Shown piece by piece: positions 8,449 through 16,452 of a DNA stretch of 64,000 nucleotides. The stretch's first letter is position 1. Each line of letters starts with the position of its first letter. The position numbers and the translations under genes are program-made. The notes beneath the pieces were generated by a model. That model had not been told where the DNA came from and did no database searches. It saw only the letters and a list, made by a program, of their open reading frames with translations. Origin of the DNA: Xenococcus sp. MO_188.B8 (GTDB lineage: Bacteria; Cyanobacteriota; Cyanobacteriia; Cyanobacteriales; Xenococcaceae); the NCBI GenBank assembly GCA_030065615.1, contig JASJDR010000015.1, forward strand, positions 1 to 64,000, written 5' to 3'.

Positions 8449-9153
8449 ATGAAGTATCTTGACAAAATTTTCATTGCTCTATTTGTTGGTGGTGCTATTA
8501 CACTGACGCAAATATCATTGGCTGATGAATTAAAACAACACGATCAGCTCGCGGCGGCTCTCAATCAGTCGCTCCCACTTGAAGACCAAGATGCTGAAGC
8601 TTACTATAATCGCGCTCTTGACTACTTTATATTGCAACAGTACGATAAAGCTTTGGCAGAGTTCAATCAAGCCCTCACACTTAATCCTCAGCTTATTGAC
8701 GCTTATATCAATCGCGGTATTGCCTACTTTATGTTACAAGAATATGATAAGGCCTTGGCGGAGTTCAATCAAGCCCTCACACTTAATCCTCAGCTTGTTG
8801 ACGCTTATATCAATCGCGGTAATATTTACGCTCAATTACAACAGTATGATAAGGCCTTGGCAGAGTTCAATCAAGCCCTCACGCTTAATCCCCAGTATGC
8901 TGAAGCTTATAACAATCGCGGTTTTATCTACGCTAAATTACAACGATATGATAAGGCCTTGGCAGATTACAATCAGATGATCGCACTTAATCCCCAGGAT
9001 GGTCTAGCTTACTACAATCGAGGTCTTACCTACTATGAATTAGGAAATATCTCCCAAACCAAAAAAGATTGGAAAAAAGCTGCTAGTTTATTTCAGCAAC
9101 AAAACAGCATTCAGCTATATCAGTTTGTCCAGCAAGAATTACAGCAGTTGTAA
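8449..9153 (+). CDS. TPR-repeat secreted protein
   Basis: Protein of 234 residues preceded by an excellent ribosome binding site (AAGGAGGG) seven bases before the ATG. A signal-like segment (FIALFVGGAITLTQISLA) spans residues 7-24. It is followed by five tetratricopeptide repeats of 34 residues with the classic AYxNRGxxY and YDKALAEFNQALTLNP patterns, and a shorter capping helix (WKKAASLFQQQ). TPR proteins act as protein-binding scaffolds. Repeats two to four are nearly identical in DNA with a 102-bp period, which points to recent internal duplication or ongoing unit gain and loss. The binding partner is unknown. Confidence 0.88.
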   Translation: MKYLDKIFIALFVGGAITLTQISLADELKQHDQLAAALNQSLPLEDQDAEAYYNRALDYFILQQYDKALAEFNQALTLNPQLIDAYINRGIAYFMLQEYDKALAEFNQALTLNPQLVDAYINRGNIYAQLQQYDKALAEFNQALTLNPQYAEAYNNRGFIYAKLQRYDKALADYNQMIALNPQDGLAYYNRGLTYYELGNISQTKKDWKKAASLFQQQNSIQLYQFVQQELQQL

Positions 9154-9195
9154 AATTGCTCAATAATTTGCTAAACTAGCTCTCCTATTTAATCT

Positions 9196-9402
9196 ATGTG
9201 CAACTTTCAAGAAGAGCGATCGCCAAAAGTGGAAAACGACCAAAAGTCAGGATTAACAAACAATCCTAGCAATAGCAATACTTCTGACCCAAACTTTTTA
9301 TCAGAAAAAGAATCTCGCCAAATCAAGCTATTGACTACTCCCCATGAACAGCGTCTGAACGACGCTCAAGTAGTTCAGGGGATTCCTCAGCCAAAAAGTT
9401 AA
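9196..9402 (+). pseudogene. Hypothetical gene truncated by the IS200/IS605 element
   Basis: The first 46 or so residues (MCNFQEERSPKVENDQKSGL onwards) are low-complexity and hydrophilic, and include a HIP1 site. From about base 9333 the frame reads into the right end of the transposable element, so the last 20 residues are element-derived. The original C-terminus is lost or displaced. I do not recognise the family; the first part may be a genuine small gene. Confidence 0.45.
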
Positions 9403-9480
9403 CTGAGTTACACTGAAGATGAGGATTCCACCTTACTCCAGAGGGTCTAGCCATAAGACCGACTACTGGGACTTGTCCCA
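9333..9480 (-). ncRNA. Predicted omega RNA of the tnpAB element
   Basis: In this family the guide RNA is made from the 3' end of tnpB through the right-end hairpin, and the sequence just beyond the element acts as the guide. Here the RNA would end with the hairpin at 9340-9381, followed by host sequence starting AATAGCTTGATTTGG on the minus strand. The 5' limit is a guess; no expression evidence exists. Confidence 0.35.
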
Positions 9481-10552
9481 GATACTTTGCACGAATATTA
9501 TTTGAGCCGACTCCATCGCGATGAAACTGGAAAGAGCAAGAACACTGATAATTACGATTCTTGGGTTTATTTCTTTTGCGACAGGATAAACATTCTTGAG
9601 AGGTATATTCTTCAGATATTAGCTCTGTTTGAATGCCGATTTTCGCACATTTATACTCAAGTTTTTGCCGAATAGAACCAAAGTTCCATTGATGCAGCTT
9701 TTGATTAGCTTTTTTCCCATAATCAACATTCTTTCTGATATCTCGCACATCTCCTATGACCAGCGTTTGAATACTTCTTTCCTTGAGTATTGAAACAGCT
9801 TTGCTGGTTAACTTATGCTCGATATCTTTAATTTGATTTTTGATTTTGGCTAATTGTTTTTGTTTGGATTTAATTAGTCTTTTTCTACATTTACTACCTC
9901 GTTTTTTCTGGTGTATAAGCTTTGATAATTGAGCTTTAAGTTTATTCTGATACTGACGTTTAGAGCGCAATAAACGTCCGTTATAAATATCAGTATTAAC
10001 TCCATCAGCTATTACCATTGGGTGAATTTCACCCAAATCCGCAGCAGCAACTTTATTAGATTCAACTGATTCAACACATGGCTTAAGATAACAACTCCTT
10101 AATTCATAGCATTGAGAGTTACGATTCCAACCCATCTCAATAATTTTAGGTTTTTCCCATTGCCAATCAACAATTAGAGGTTCATTTCCTTTGCCATTAG
10201 AAAGTCTTAACTTGCCATCTTTCAGCTTAATTGCTGATTGCTTCCAGATAACTTTGTAGAACCAACGCCTGCGTCTAGGAGGTTTGCTGTTTGGGTCGGT
10301 TTTTCTTCTAGCTCTCCAAGATTTTAGAGAAGCATAAAAAGATTGAGTAATGGCATCACTTGTATGAGCATGAAGCTTATCTGATATATGCCACTTTTCC
10401 ATAGAGTAACCAGATAACCAAACATCTTTTTTACGAACTGTACGCCAAAAACTCACCAAAGTTTTTGAGTACAACTCGCCAGCAGCACGAGCTAACTCGT
10501 CTAGCTGCGATGTTTGACTGAGCTTGATTTTTCGCACTATGTACTGAGGCAT
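9335..10552 (-). CDS. tnpB: TnpB RNA-guided endonuclease of IS200/IS605 element
   Basis: Protein of about 405 residues from the ATG at 10552 (MPQYIVRKIKLSQ); an upstream ATG at 10588 would overlap tnpA. It has the basic N-terminal region, a RuvC-like core and a zinc finger (CLSCRKRNKP then CSCSF). RuvC motif I is AADLGEIHPM, and the final motif is HRDGVGSNNI. The middle motif reads LVIGDVRDI, with glycine where the usual catalytic glutamate (ExL pattern) would stand, so activity is uncertain unless the next Asp or another residue substitutes. TnpB normally cuts the donor site left after excision and so helps retain the element. The stop codon lies within the element end. Confidence 0.88.
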   Translation of the reverse strand: MPQYIVRKIKLSQTSQLDELARAAGELYSKTLVSFWRTVRKKDVWLSGYSMEKWHISDKLHAHTSDAITQSFYASLKSWRARRKTDPNSKPPRRRRWFYKVIWKQSAIKLKDGKLRLSNGKGNEPLIVDWQWEKPKIIEMGWNRNSQCYELRSCYLKPCVESVESNKVAAADLGEIHPMVIADGVNTDIYNGRLLRSKRQYQNKLKAQLSKLIHQKKRGSKCRKRLIKSKQKQLAKIKNQIKDIEHKLTSKAVSILKERSIQTLVIGDVRDIRKNVDYGKKANQKLHQWNFGSIRQKLEYKCAKIGIQTELISEEYTSQECLSCRKRNKPKNRNYQCSCSFQFHRDGVGSNNIRAKYLGQVPVVGLMARPSGVRWNPHLQCNSVNFLAEESPELLERRSDAVHGE

Positions 10553-10586
10553 GATATAATTATATAGGCTATTGCTGTATAATAAC

Positions 10587-10994
10587 ATGAATCAATACAA
10601 AAGTAACAGCAATATTGTTTATTGTTGTAAATATCATGTAGTCTGGGTGGTTAAATATCGTCGTCCTGTCTTGACTAATAAAATAGAAACTAGGTTGAAA
10701 GAGTTGTTACTAGAAATAGCCAAGGAAATACAAGTCGATATTTTGGAGATGGAGGTAGGAGACAAAAATCACGTTCATTTGTTGCTCTCTCTTGACCCTC
10801 AGTTTGGAGTTCATCGAGCCGTTAAACGTTTTAAAGGCGCTACTTCTAGATATCTTAGGCAAGAGTTTCCAGAGCTCAAAAAACGACTTCCTACTCTCTG
10901 GACAAATAGCTATTTCGTTTCAACTGTGGGAGGCGCACCGTTGGCTAAGATTAAAGAGTACATCCAGAATCAGAAACGGAGTGGTCGGGAATAG
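10587..10994 (+). CDS. tnpA: TnpA, IS200-like Y1 transposase
   Basis: Transposase of 135 residues that cuts and rejoins single strands at the element ends. The start at 10587 (MNQYKSNSNIVYCCKYHVVW) is preferred; another ATG 15 bases upstream is possible. The HUH metal-binding motif is seen in KNHVHLLLSL, and the catalytic tyrosine in KIKEYIQNQK near the C-terminus. The intervening RFKGATSRYLRQEFP stretch is typical of the family. Length is normal and the frame is intact, so the element may still be mobile. Confidence 0.92.
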   Translation: MNQYKSNSNIVYCCKYHVVWVVKYRRPVLTNKIETRLKELLLEIAKEIQVDILEMEVGDKNHVHLLLSLDPQFGVHRAVKRFKGATSRYLRQEFPELKKRLPTLWTNSYFVSTVGGAPLAKIKEYIQNQKRSGRE

Positions 10995-11059
10995 AATTCC
11001 CTCCTTCGAGCTTATCCCCATACTTGGAAAGTAGGGGCTTGCGCTCTCAGTTTTCTCGG

Positions 11060-12034
11060 TCACCTTTTCAGGGTTTCTGAGGGTAGTTCGCCAAAAAACT
11101 GGTAGTAATCGTGGGCAAATCTACCGAAGTGGAAGAATCCCACCTCCGTTGCTGAAGTAGCAACGGAGGTGGTTAGGGGGTCAGCAGCTAGAAGTATTCT
11201 GTGAGCTAATTCTAGTCGTTTCCGTTTTAAATAGGCGATCGGGCTAATTTCGTAATGCTGCTTAAAACCTTTTAGCAGAGTATTAACATGGACTCCGGCA
11301 GCGGCAGTAACGTCAGCCAGAGAAACTGGATCGCCGAGATGATTCTCAATATAGTCCCTTGCTCGCATAACGTAAGCTGGCAAACAAGCCTCTTCTAATT
11401 TTGTTTCTAGGGACAAGTAGTTATTGTCGAATAGAGTCAGGACCATTGAGCAAATAGTATTTTGGATTTCTGTGGCGATTAAGGGGTAGCTAAATAAGCT
11501 TTTTCCTCGCACTAACTCCTGAGAGATAAATTCTAGATAGCGGCGAAAACTAGCAGTTTCGGAAGTTTCCCCAAATAGTTGGGGATGGAATGTGAATTCT
11601 CGCTCTTCTTGTCCGTTGACGAGTTTTTGAGCACAAGCAGTAAGCATTTGCTTATCGATTCCTACTGTTGTATGTTTAGCATTCTCCTGATATCTGTAAA
11701 GGATGGGTTCATTGCTGACTATTGAATAAGTAGAGTTTTGGTCGAAGGAAATATCTCTTCCTCGATATCTAAGCTGTAGCTGACCGCTTAACGGGAGTTC
11801 CAGGAAAAGCCATTTTTCTCCTGGAATCGGGATAAGTGAGATTCCATCTGGGAACTGGACACGAGTAAAAAAGAGTTGCCCAAATGTGTAAGCCTTAAAA
11901 TCAGCATGAAAGTCTTTTCCCATCGGCTCGACCTGCTCGATAGGAGTTAATTCTTGGGAAATAATGCTTTGAAATTCTTCTGGATTGGTCGTTTTAAAGT
12001 TTAAGAATTCAAACGCTCCTTTAACATTTTTCAT
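11060..12034 (-). CDS. AraC-family transcriptional regulator
   Basis: I favour the ATG at 12034 (MKNVKGAFEFLNF), giving 324 residues. The ATG at 12079 would place coding sequence over a conserved box at 12076-12119. The N-terminal 200 residues form a cupin-like sensor domain (LFLELPLSGQLQLRYRGRD). The C-terminal 100 residues hold two helix-turn-helix units: VSLADVTAAAGVHVNTLLKG, then SVATSATEVGFFHFGRFAHD with the usual LPSETLKR ending. In cyanobacteria, related proteins control siderophore or nutrient uptake; the porin gene 1 kb away is a possible target. The stop codon coincides with the left end of the IS element, so the last codons may be element-derived. Confidence 0.9.
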   Translation of the reverse strand: MKNVKGAFEFLNFKTTNPEEFQSIISQELTPIEQVEPMGKDFHADFKAYTFGQLFFTRVQFPDGISLIPIPGEKWLFLELPLSGQLQLRYRGRDISFDQNSTYSIVSNEPILYRYQENAKHTTVGIDKQMLTACAQKLVNGQEEREFTFHPQLFGETSETASFRRYLEFISQELVRGKSLFSYPLIATEIQNTICSMVLTLFDNNYLSLETKLEEACLPAYVMRARDYIENHLGDPVSLADVTAAAGVHVNTLLKGFKQHYEISPIAYLKRKRLELAHRILLAADPLTTSVATSATEVGFFHFGRFAHDYYQFFGELPSETLKR

Positions 12035-12075
12035 CTCTACAGATAAGCTTAATAAAAAGTTTACTTTCTCGAACT

Positions 12076-12119
12076 GCAAAACTGGATATCAAGTTGATTT
12101 TAGGATAGAACTGAATACG
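12076..12119 (+). promoter_or_regulatory. Candidate operator upstream of araC
   Basis: About 44 bp with AAAACTGGATATCAAG and ATTTTAGGATA, matching 8267-8310 in the same orientation. Its position 42 bases before the preferred araC start suggests autoregulation. This is inferred from two copies only. Confidence 0.5.
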
Positions 12120-12163
12120 TTGCTTGACGTACGATAAAATTGTTACGTAATAAAAATTAAATT

Positions 12164-12248
12164 AGACTTGTTGCAAAATAGCTTTTTATCAAAATTTAGT
12201 CCTCACACCTAAAGATTAAAACTGATATATCTAGCTCGCAACAAGTCT
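12164..12248. mobile_element. 85-bp inverted-repeat element (putative MITE)
   Basis: Bounded by perfect 11-bp inverted repeats (AGACTTGTTGC at 12164-12174, complement at 12238-12248) and flanked by ATT on both sides, a possible 3-bp target duplication. It is too small to encode anything. The end sequence resembles those of some cyanobacterial insertion sequences from memory. Confidence 0.5.
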
Positions 12249-12266
12249 ATTACCTCTACCTCAAGG

Positions 12267-12397
12267 GGGTGAACGAAAAAAGGTGTGGGAGTTAAAAAAT
12301 AAAAAAGTTTTGAGTAATGAGTAATAAGTAATGGGTAAATACCTATGACTTAAACAACACGAAAACTAATTTTTGCCACCGTAAATTTCGCTCACCC
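12267..12397. mobile_element. 131-bp MITE with a perfect 9-bp target duplication
   Basis: The ends are imperfect inverted repeats (GGGTGAACGAAA on the left, GGGTGAGCGAAA on the right when complemented). The nonamer ACCTCAAGG occurs directly outside both ends (12258-12266 and 12398-12406), which is strong evidence of transposition. The interior has no reading frame. A 9-bp duplication fits IS4-like or related DDE transposases; the helper is not in this window. Confidence 0.8.
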
Positions 12398-12490
12398 ACC
12401 TCAAGGACTAAGGATGAACAACTCTCTGTGTCACCGCGTCACAGCTTCAACCTTAAGAGTGTACATTTCTAGGAATCGAATGAATTTAGT

Positions 12491-12961
12491 ATGAACGCAC
12501 TAACCAGTCTGCTGTTACTCCTATTATTTTCTACAATCTCAGCAAATTCTGCCAAGGCAAATACTTTGTCAGCCAAAGAGCCGCAACCGCCTTCAAAGTT
12601 TTCAGCAGAACAAGAACACTATCTTCTCAGTCAGGCTCTAGGGCATGACGAATTTGAAGGTGAACCTCAGATGAGTTGGGATGACTATCAAATAGGAACG
12701 ATCAAAGGTAGAGCTGGGGACATCATATCTGTAGTAGCAGAGGACGGTACAGTTCTTGAAGGTTTGACTCCTAGTTTTTTTAAAGGTTCCAATGTTCTTA
12801 TTGGTGAGAGGGATGGAAAAAAAGTTGTGCTCGATTTTGCCCACCCCCCTTGGATAGAGACATTACTGGAAGATTACGGCTTCAGTATAGACAATGACTA
12901 CAGGAGTAACCCACCACTTGAGGTACGTACTGCACCTCTTTGGCAACAATTAGGATATTAA
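12491..12961 (+). CDS. Secreted hypothetical protein
   Basis: Protein of 156 residues with an N-terminal signal peptide (LTSLLLLLLFSTISANSAKA). The mature part contains SWDDYQIGTIKGRAGDIISV, VLEGLTPSFFKGSNVLIGE and an acidic C-terminus ending in WQQLGY. The small beta-rich middle could be an SH3-like or barrel fold, but I do not recognise a family. It lies 81 bases upstream of the porin gene on the same strand, so the two may be co-transcribed and both act in the envelope. Confidence 0.7.
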   Translation: MNALTSLLLLLLFSTISANSAKANTLSAKEPQPPSKFSAEQEHYLLSQALGHDEFEGEPQMSWDDYQIGTIKGRAGDIISVVAEDGTVLEGLTPSFFKGSNVLIGERDGKKVVLDFAHPPWIETLLEDYGFSIDNDYRSNPPLEVRTAPLWQQLGY

Positions 12962-13042
12962 ATCGCTAGGAGGGAATCAAGATTGCACATAGGCGAAATA
13001 AATTAAGCTTGAGAACACTAAATTAAATTAATCGAGGAGTTA

Positions 13043-14824
13043 ATGATGTTTAATAATGTTTATGTTTGGAAGTCTCAGCTACTGAGTTCAACTATTTTAG
13101 GGATGATTTTAATAGTTTTTTCTCCCTTCATGGCCAAGGCTCAAGTTACTTCAGCTGATAATGGTGCTCCAAAAGTCAACGAGACAAATCAGCTTTTTGA
13201 CCAACTAGAGAAATATAGCCAAGAAGATGGAGGCAACTCTTTAAATCAAGTGACCAATGTCAATCAGTTGCAAGATGTATCTCCTGAAAGTTGGGCTTTT
13301 GAAGCCCTCAGAAGTTTGGTAGACCGCTATGGCTGTATCGTTGGTTACCCAGATCAAACCTATCGTGGAAATAAGTCCCTCAGCCGTTATGAATTTGCGG
13401 CTGGTTTAAACGCTTGCTTGAATCAAATTGAGCGTCTAATTGCTTCTTCTGAAGCAGTCCTTAGGGAAGATATAGAAACCATTAATCGTCTGCTTCAAGA
13501 ATTTGAGGCCGAATTGGCGGCTCTGGGCGGTCGAGTTGATAACCTAGAAAGTCGTACTGCATTTTTAGAAGATCATCAATTTTCCACTACCACCAAACTA
13601 GAAGGAGAAGTGATTTTTGGGATAACTAATTCCTTCGGCGAGGAAAACGACAACCAAGCAATCCTTGGCGATCGAGTACGCTTAGGATTCAACTCTAGCT
13701 TCACTGGAAAGGATCGTTTGATTACTCGGTTAGCGGCAGGGAACTTCGATCGCTTCACAAATAATTTCGAAGTTGATAGTAATATCGGTGATTTGAGTCT
13801 AGGTAACCTAGAGAGTAGCACAACTACCCAAACTTTTAATGTCTTCCCTGGTAGTGATAATTCTATCGAGATCGACAAGTTAGCATACTCCATACCCCTT
13901 GAGCTGGGAAGTATTACAATCAACAGTTTCATAGCTGGAGCTGGAGGGGAGCATAACGACTTCGCCCCCACTTTCAGCCCCTTCTTTCAAGATTATGACG
14001 GCGGTAATGGAGCTTTATCAACCTTTGCCACCCAAAACCCAATCTATCGGATCGGTGGCGGTGCTGGTTTAGGCGCTAATGTAGACTTCGAGTTCTCAAA
14101 TAGTATTTTTAGATCTTTGGGATTAAGCGTTGGTTACTTAGCTGGCAGTGCTAACGATCCCAGTCAGGGTGCTGGTCTCTTTAATGGGAACTATGGGTTG
14201 CTGGCTCAGGTGAGTACCAATATCGGTGACAAAGTAGATTTCGCATTCACCTACGCTAGAGGTTTTCATAAAGCAGATAGCCCGATCTTCGGACAGGGGG
14301 AAGAAAGTGGTGCCGGGCTTGTCGGTACCTCATTGGCCAACCTATCTAGTTCGGATTTAGTGGATGCTTTTGTCAGCGCTGGAGGCGTAGATCGGGATAC
14401 AGCGGAAGCCTTTTTTGATGTTGGAGATAAGACAACTAACAGCTATGGCGGAGAATTGGCTTGGGCCATCAGCGATCGAGTCAATTTCAGTGCCTTTTTT
14501 ACTTACACCGATTTTAAGCTCCAAGATACTGATGAGAATGGTGATATCTGGACTTATGGAGGGGGCTTTGCCTTCCCAGATTTATTGAAGGAAGGAGCTG
14601 TACTCGGTATCTTTGGAGGTGTACAACCCTATTTGGGTGTAGAAGGTTTCAGAGGTGTGCGAGTCCAAACCAAGAATCCCGTCCACATAGAAGGCTTCTT
14701 CAAATTTCCACTAAATGATAATATCTCCATTACCCCTGGAGCTATCTATTTGATAAATCCCGAACAGACTGATGATAGCAAAAACCAAGTGATTGGAACC
14801 ATTAGAACTACCTTCACTTTCTAG
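13043..14824 (+). CDS. Iron-uptake-type porin with SLH domain (OprB family)
   Basis: Outer membrane channel of 593 residues. After a signal peptide (cut near MAKAQ), residues about 77-135 form an S-layer homology domain (LQDVSPESWAFEALRSLVD, CIVGYPDQTYRGNKSLSRYE). A short coiled coil follows (about 140-175, EDIETINRLLQEFEAELAAL), then an OprB-like beta barrel ending in phenylalanine (TTFTF). This is the SomA/iron uptake porin architecture of cyanobacteria, where the SLH domain binds the peptidoglycan-linked polysaccharide. A good ribosome site (GAGGAG) precedes the ATG. It may be regulated by the AraC-type protein encoded upstream, but that is inference. Confidence 0.92.
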   Translation: MMFNNVYVWKSQLLSSTILGMILIVFSPFMAKAQVTSADNGAPKVNETNQLFDQLEKYSQEDGGNSLNQVTNVNQLQDVSPESWAFEALRSLVDRYGCIVGYPDQTYRGNKSLSRYEFAAGLNACLNQIERLIASSEAVLREDIETINRLLQEFEAELAALGGRVDNLESRTAFLEDHQFSTTTKLEGEVIFGITNSFGEENDNQAILGDRVRLGFNSSFTGKDRLITRLAAGNFDRFTNNFEVDSNIGDLSLGNLESSTTTQTFNVFPGSDNSIEIDKLAYSIPLELGSITINSFIAGAGGEHNDFAPTFSPFFQDYDGGNGALSTFATQNPIYRIGGGAGLGANVDFEFSNSIFRSLGLSVGYLAGSANDPSQGAGLFNGNYGLLAQVSTNIGDKVDFAFTYARGFHKADSPIFGQGEESGAGLVGTSLANLSSSDLVDAFVSAGGVDRDTAEAFFDVGDKTTNSYGGELAWAISDRVNFSAFFTYTDFKLQDTDENGDIWTYGGGFAFPDLLKEGAVLGIFGGVQPYLGVEGFRGVRVQTKNPVHIEGFFKFPLNDNISITPGAIYLINPEQTDDSKNQVIGTIRTTFTF

Positions 14825-15175
14825 AACTTTACTCACACTGACTGCTAAATAGTCGCTGAAACGAAGTAAATATGTCAACAGCTCTTGCTGCTATTTTCAT
14901 TTTTTCCTTGGTGAGGAGTGAATTTCTTTCATGCTAACTGTTGACGTATTCAAAATTACTACATCACGCGATGTAGTATAACTCTCTTTTATCAGTCTGG
15001 GAAAATCCTTGCCATTGCTAAATCCTGAAACTCTTGTCTAGACTGTGATTGATTGATTATTTTCTAATAAGAATTAAGAGCTATAGCCGATTCTGCTCCT
15101 GTAATAGAAGCGATATCTTTTTGACTAAATTCAGTTAATATATTGGCGAGTTTTTTTCGTAAAAAATCCAATTGA
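14825..15175. other. Intergenic stretch with a small gene scrap
   Basis: After the porin stop an imperfect inverted repeat (CTACATCACG/CGATGTAG) is seen at about 14959-14978. On the minus strand, about 15064-15175, is a roughly 35-codon open piece containing LRKKLANILTEFSQKDIASI that looks like protein but has no clear start. I do not recognise it. No intact gene is supported. Confidence 0.4.
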
Positions 15176-15688
15176 TCAGACTAACATTGTAGCAATTTTT
15201 TTGACTGTTTCTACTGTCTTAGTTTTTAAGCAATAAAGAGCTTGAATTCTTTATTTTTCTTGCGGTGTCTTGGCATTTTTTAAAAGTTCTCTGAGGGTTT
15301 CTGCCGATTCAATTATTTCAATTTTAACTACTCCAGACATTTTCGCGCCCCGCGCTTGCGCAGCTCCGGGATGGGGGGTTTCAGTGATTAATGAATTCGT
15401 ATCACTAGTTAATTTTGTTTTATTTGAACCCCCATTCCCGCCCGAAGGGGCAGCGGCTCGCCGGAGGCGCGGCTTCGCCGACCTCTTCGAGATCGCTTTT
15501 GATAGATTATTTTTATAAGTGTAGCCTAAGTTTATGAAATTGGTATTAAAAGTTGGAAGTGATGCTTTGAAAAAAATCTCATTCAATTCACTAGTTGGAA
15601 TCGGATCTTCTCTCAGCACCTGCCAATCTTGAGTGCGACTCTTCCAAGATTGCTGAAAATATTGTTTGAGAAAATTCAGCCAATTCAT
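15176..15688 (-). pseudogene. Composite wreck: unknown N-terminus plus IS630-like transposase start
   Basis: The frame from 15688 starts MNWLNFLKQYFQQSWKSRTQ, which I do not recognise. It then passes through two GC-rich palindromic repeats that are translated (AKPRLRRAAAPSG and HPGAAQARGAKM). It finally reads VKIEIIESAETLRELLKNAK, the usual start of an IS630-type transposase. After a stop at 15251 the same frame continues RIQALYCLKTKTVETVKKIA, the first helix-turn-helix of that family, up to another stop at 15176. So this is transposase debris joined to an older gene, not a functional protein. Confidence 0.65.
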
Positions 15689-15774
15689 AGAGCAGAAAAG
15701 TGCTATATTAATTTCTTAGTTTTTTAATCATTGATAGCTGATAGTTTCTCCTTAACAAACATCAATGTAATGCC

Positions 15775-16452
15775 ATGAAATTAGGTCAGGGGAAGAAATT
15801 TATAAAAAATAAATATACTCAACTGTTAGCCATAATTATTGTTCTATTTATACTAGCTCCCGCTCTGAGTGGAACAATAGGGCAAATTATGGTTTCATTA
15901 GTATTAACGGTCACAATTATTGCCATCATTAGAACATTGAATCTCAAAAAAAGAGAATTCTTGCTGCTATTAACTTTGGCAGTAGCCTCATTTGGTCTTG
16001 ATATTCAAAATTCCTTACGAGTAGGGATAGAGCAAAATAAAACTTTTGTGATAGTAGCAAAAGTAATTTATATCTTATTTATTTTAATGGCACTAGTTAC
16101 GATCAATCAAAAAATCTTTTCGGAAAAAAAAGTCAGTGGCGATACGATTCAAGGTGGGATTGCAGTATTTTTTCTTATTGGTATAGCTTGGGCATTGCTT
16201 TATGTCATAGTTTATCTTCTTGACCCTAATGCCTTTAATCAGTTAATAGAGACAGTAGATTTATTTGATGCGATGTTTTATTTTAGCTTTACTACTGTAA
16301 CAACTTTGGGCTACGGTGATATTTCTCCTATTAGTGATATTGCTAGAACTTTAGCTAATCTCGAAGCGGTTATAGGTGTCATGTACCCCGCCATATATAT
16401 TTCTAGAATTGTAGCACTATATACAACTCAAGAGACAAGTAACGGTGATTAG
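15775..16452 (+). CDS. Potassium channel-like membrane protein
   Basis: Integral membrane protein of 225 residues. Hydrophobic stretches at about 17-33, 35-52, 61-76, 88-108, 124-146 and 187-208 suggest six membrane segments. The pore loop holds the selectivity filter TTVTTLGYGD at about residues 173-182, diagnostic of potassium-type ion channels. There is no cytoplasmic RCK or cyclic-nucleotide domain; the protein stops soon after the last helix. It probably conducts K+ across the plasma or thylakoid membrane. The DUF1400 frame follows within a few to 80 bases depending on its start, so the genes may be co-transcribed. Confidence 0.88.
   Translation: MKLGQGKKFIKNKYTQLLAIIIVLFILAPALSGTIGQIMVSLVLTVTIIAIIRTLNLKKREFLLLLTLAVASFGLDIQNSLRVGIEQNKTFVIVAKVIYILFILMALVTINQKIFSEKKVSGDTIQGGIAVFFLIGIAWALLYVIVYLLDPNAFNQLIETVDLFDAMFYFSFTTVTTLGYGDISPISDIARTLANLEAVIGVMYPAIYISRIVALYTTQETSNGD

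Larger units (their letters stand above)
9333..11059. mobile_element. IS200/IS605-family element with tnpA and tnpB
   Basis: Complete-looking element with divergently transcribed tnpB (minus) and tnpA (plus) whose starts lie 34 bases apart. Such elements move as single strands and have subterminal hairpins instead of inverted repeats. The right end carries a hairpin at 9340-9381 (CCCCATGAAC pairing with GTTCAGGGG, inner AGCGTC/GACGCT). The left end has a hairpin at 11016-11037 (CCCC-TACT with AGTA-GGGG). The left end runs up to the stop codon of araC, and the right end interrupts a small gene. Boundaries are estimated to within a few bases. Confidence 0.85.

Noticed and set aside
8650-8960. 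Tandem repeats as a CRISPR array
   Set aside because: The repeats are a 102-bp coding period in a TPR gene, with no unique spacers.
8579-8980. 133-codon frame inside the TPR gene
   Set aside because: A different frame of the tandem TPR repeats; its repetition mirrors the real gene.
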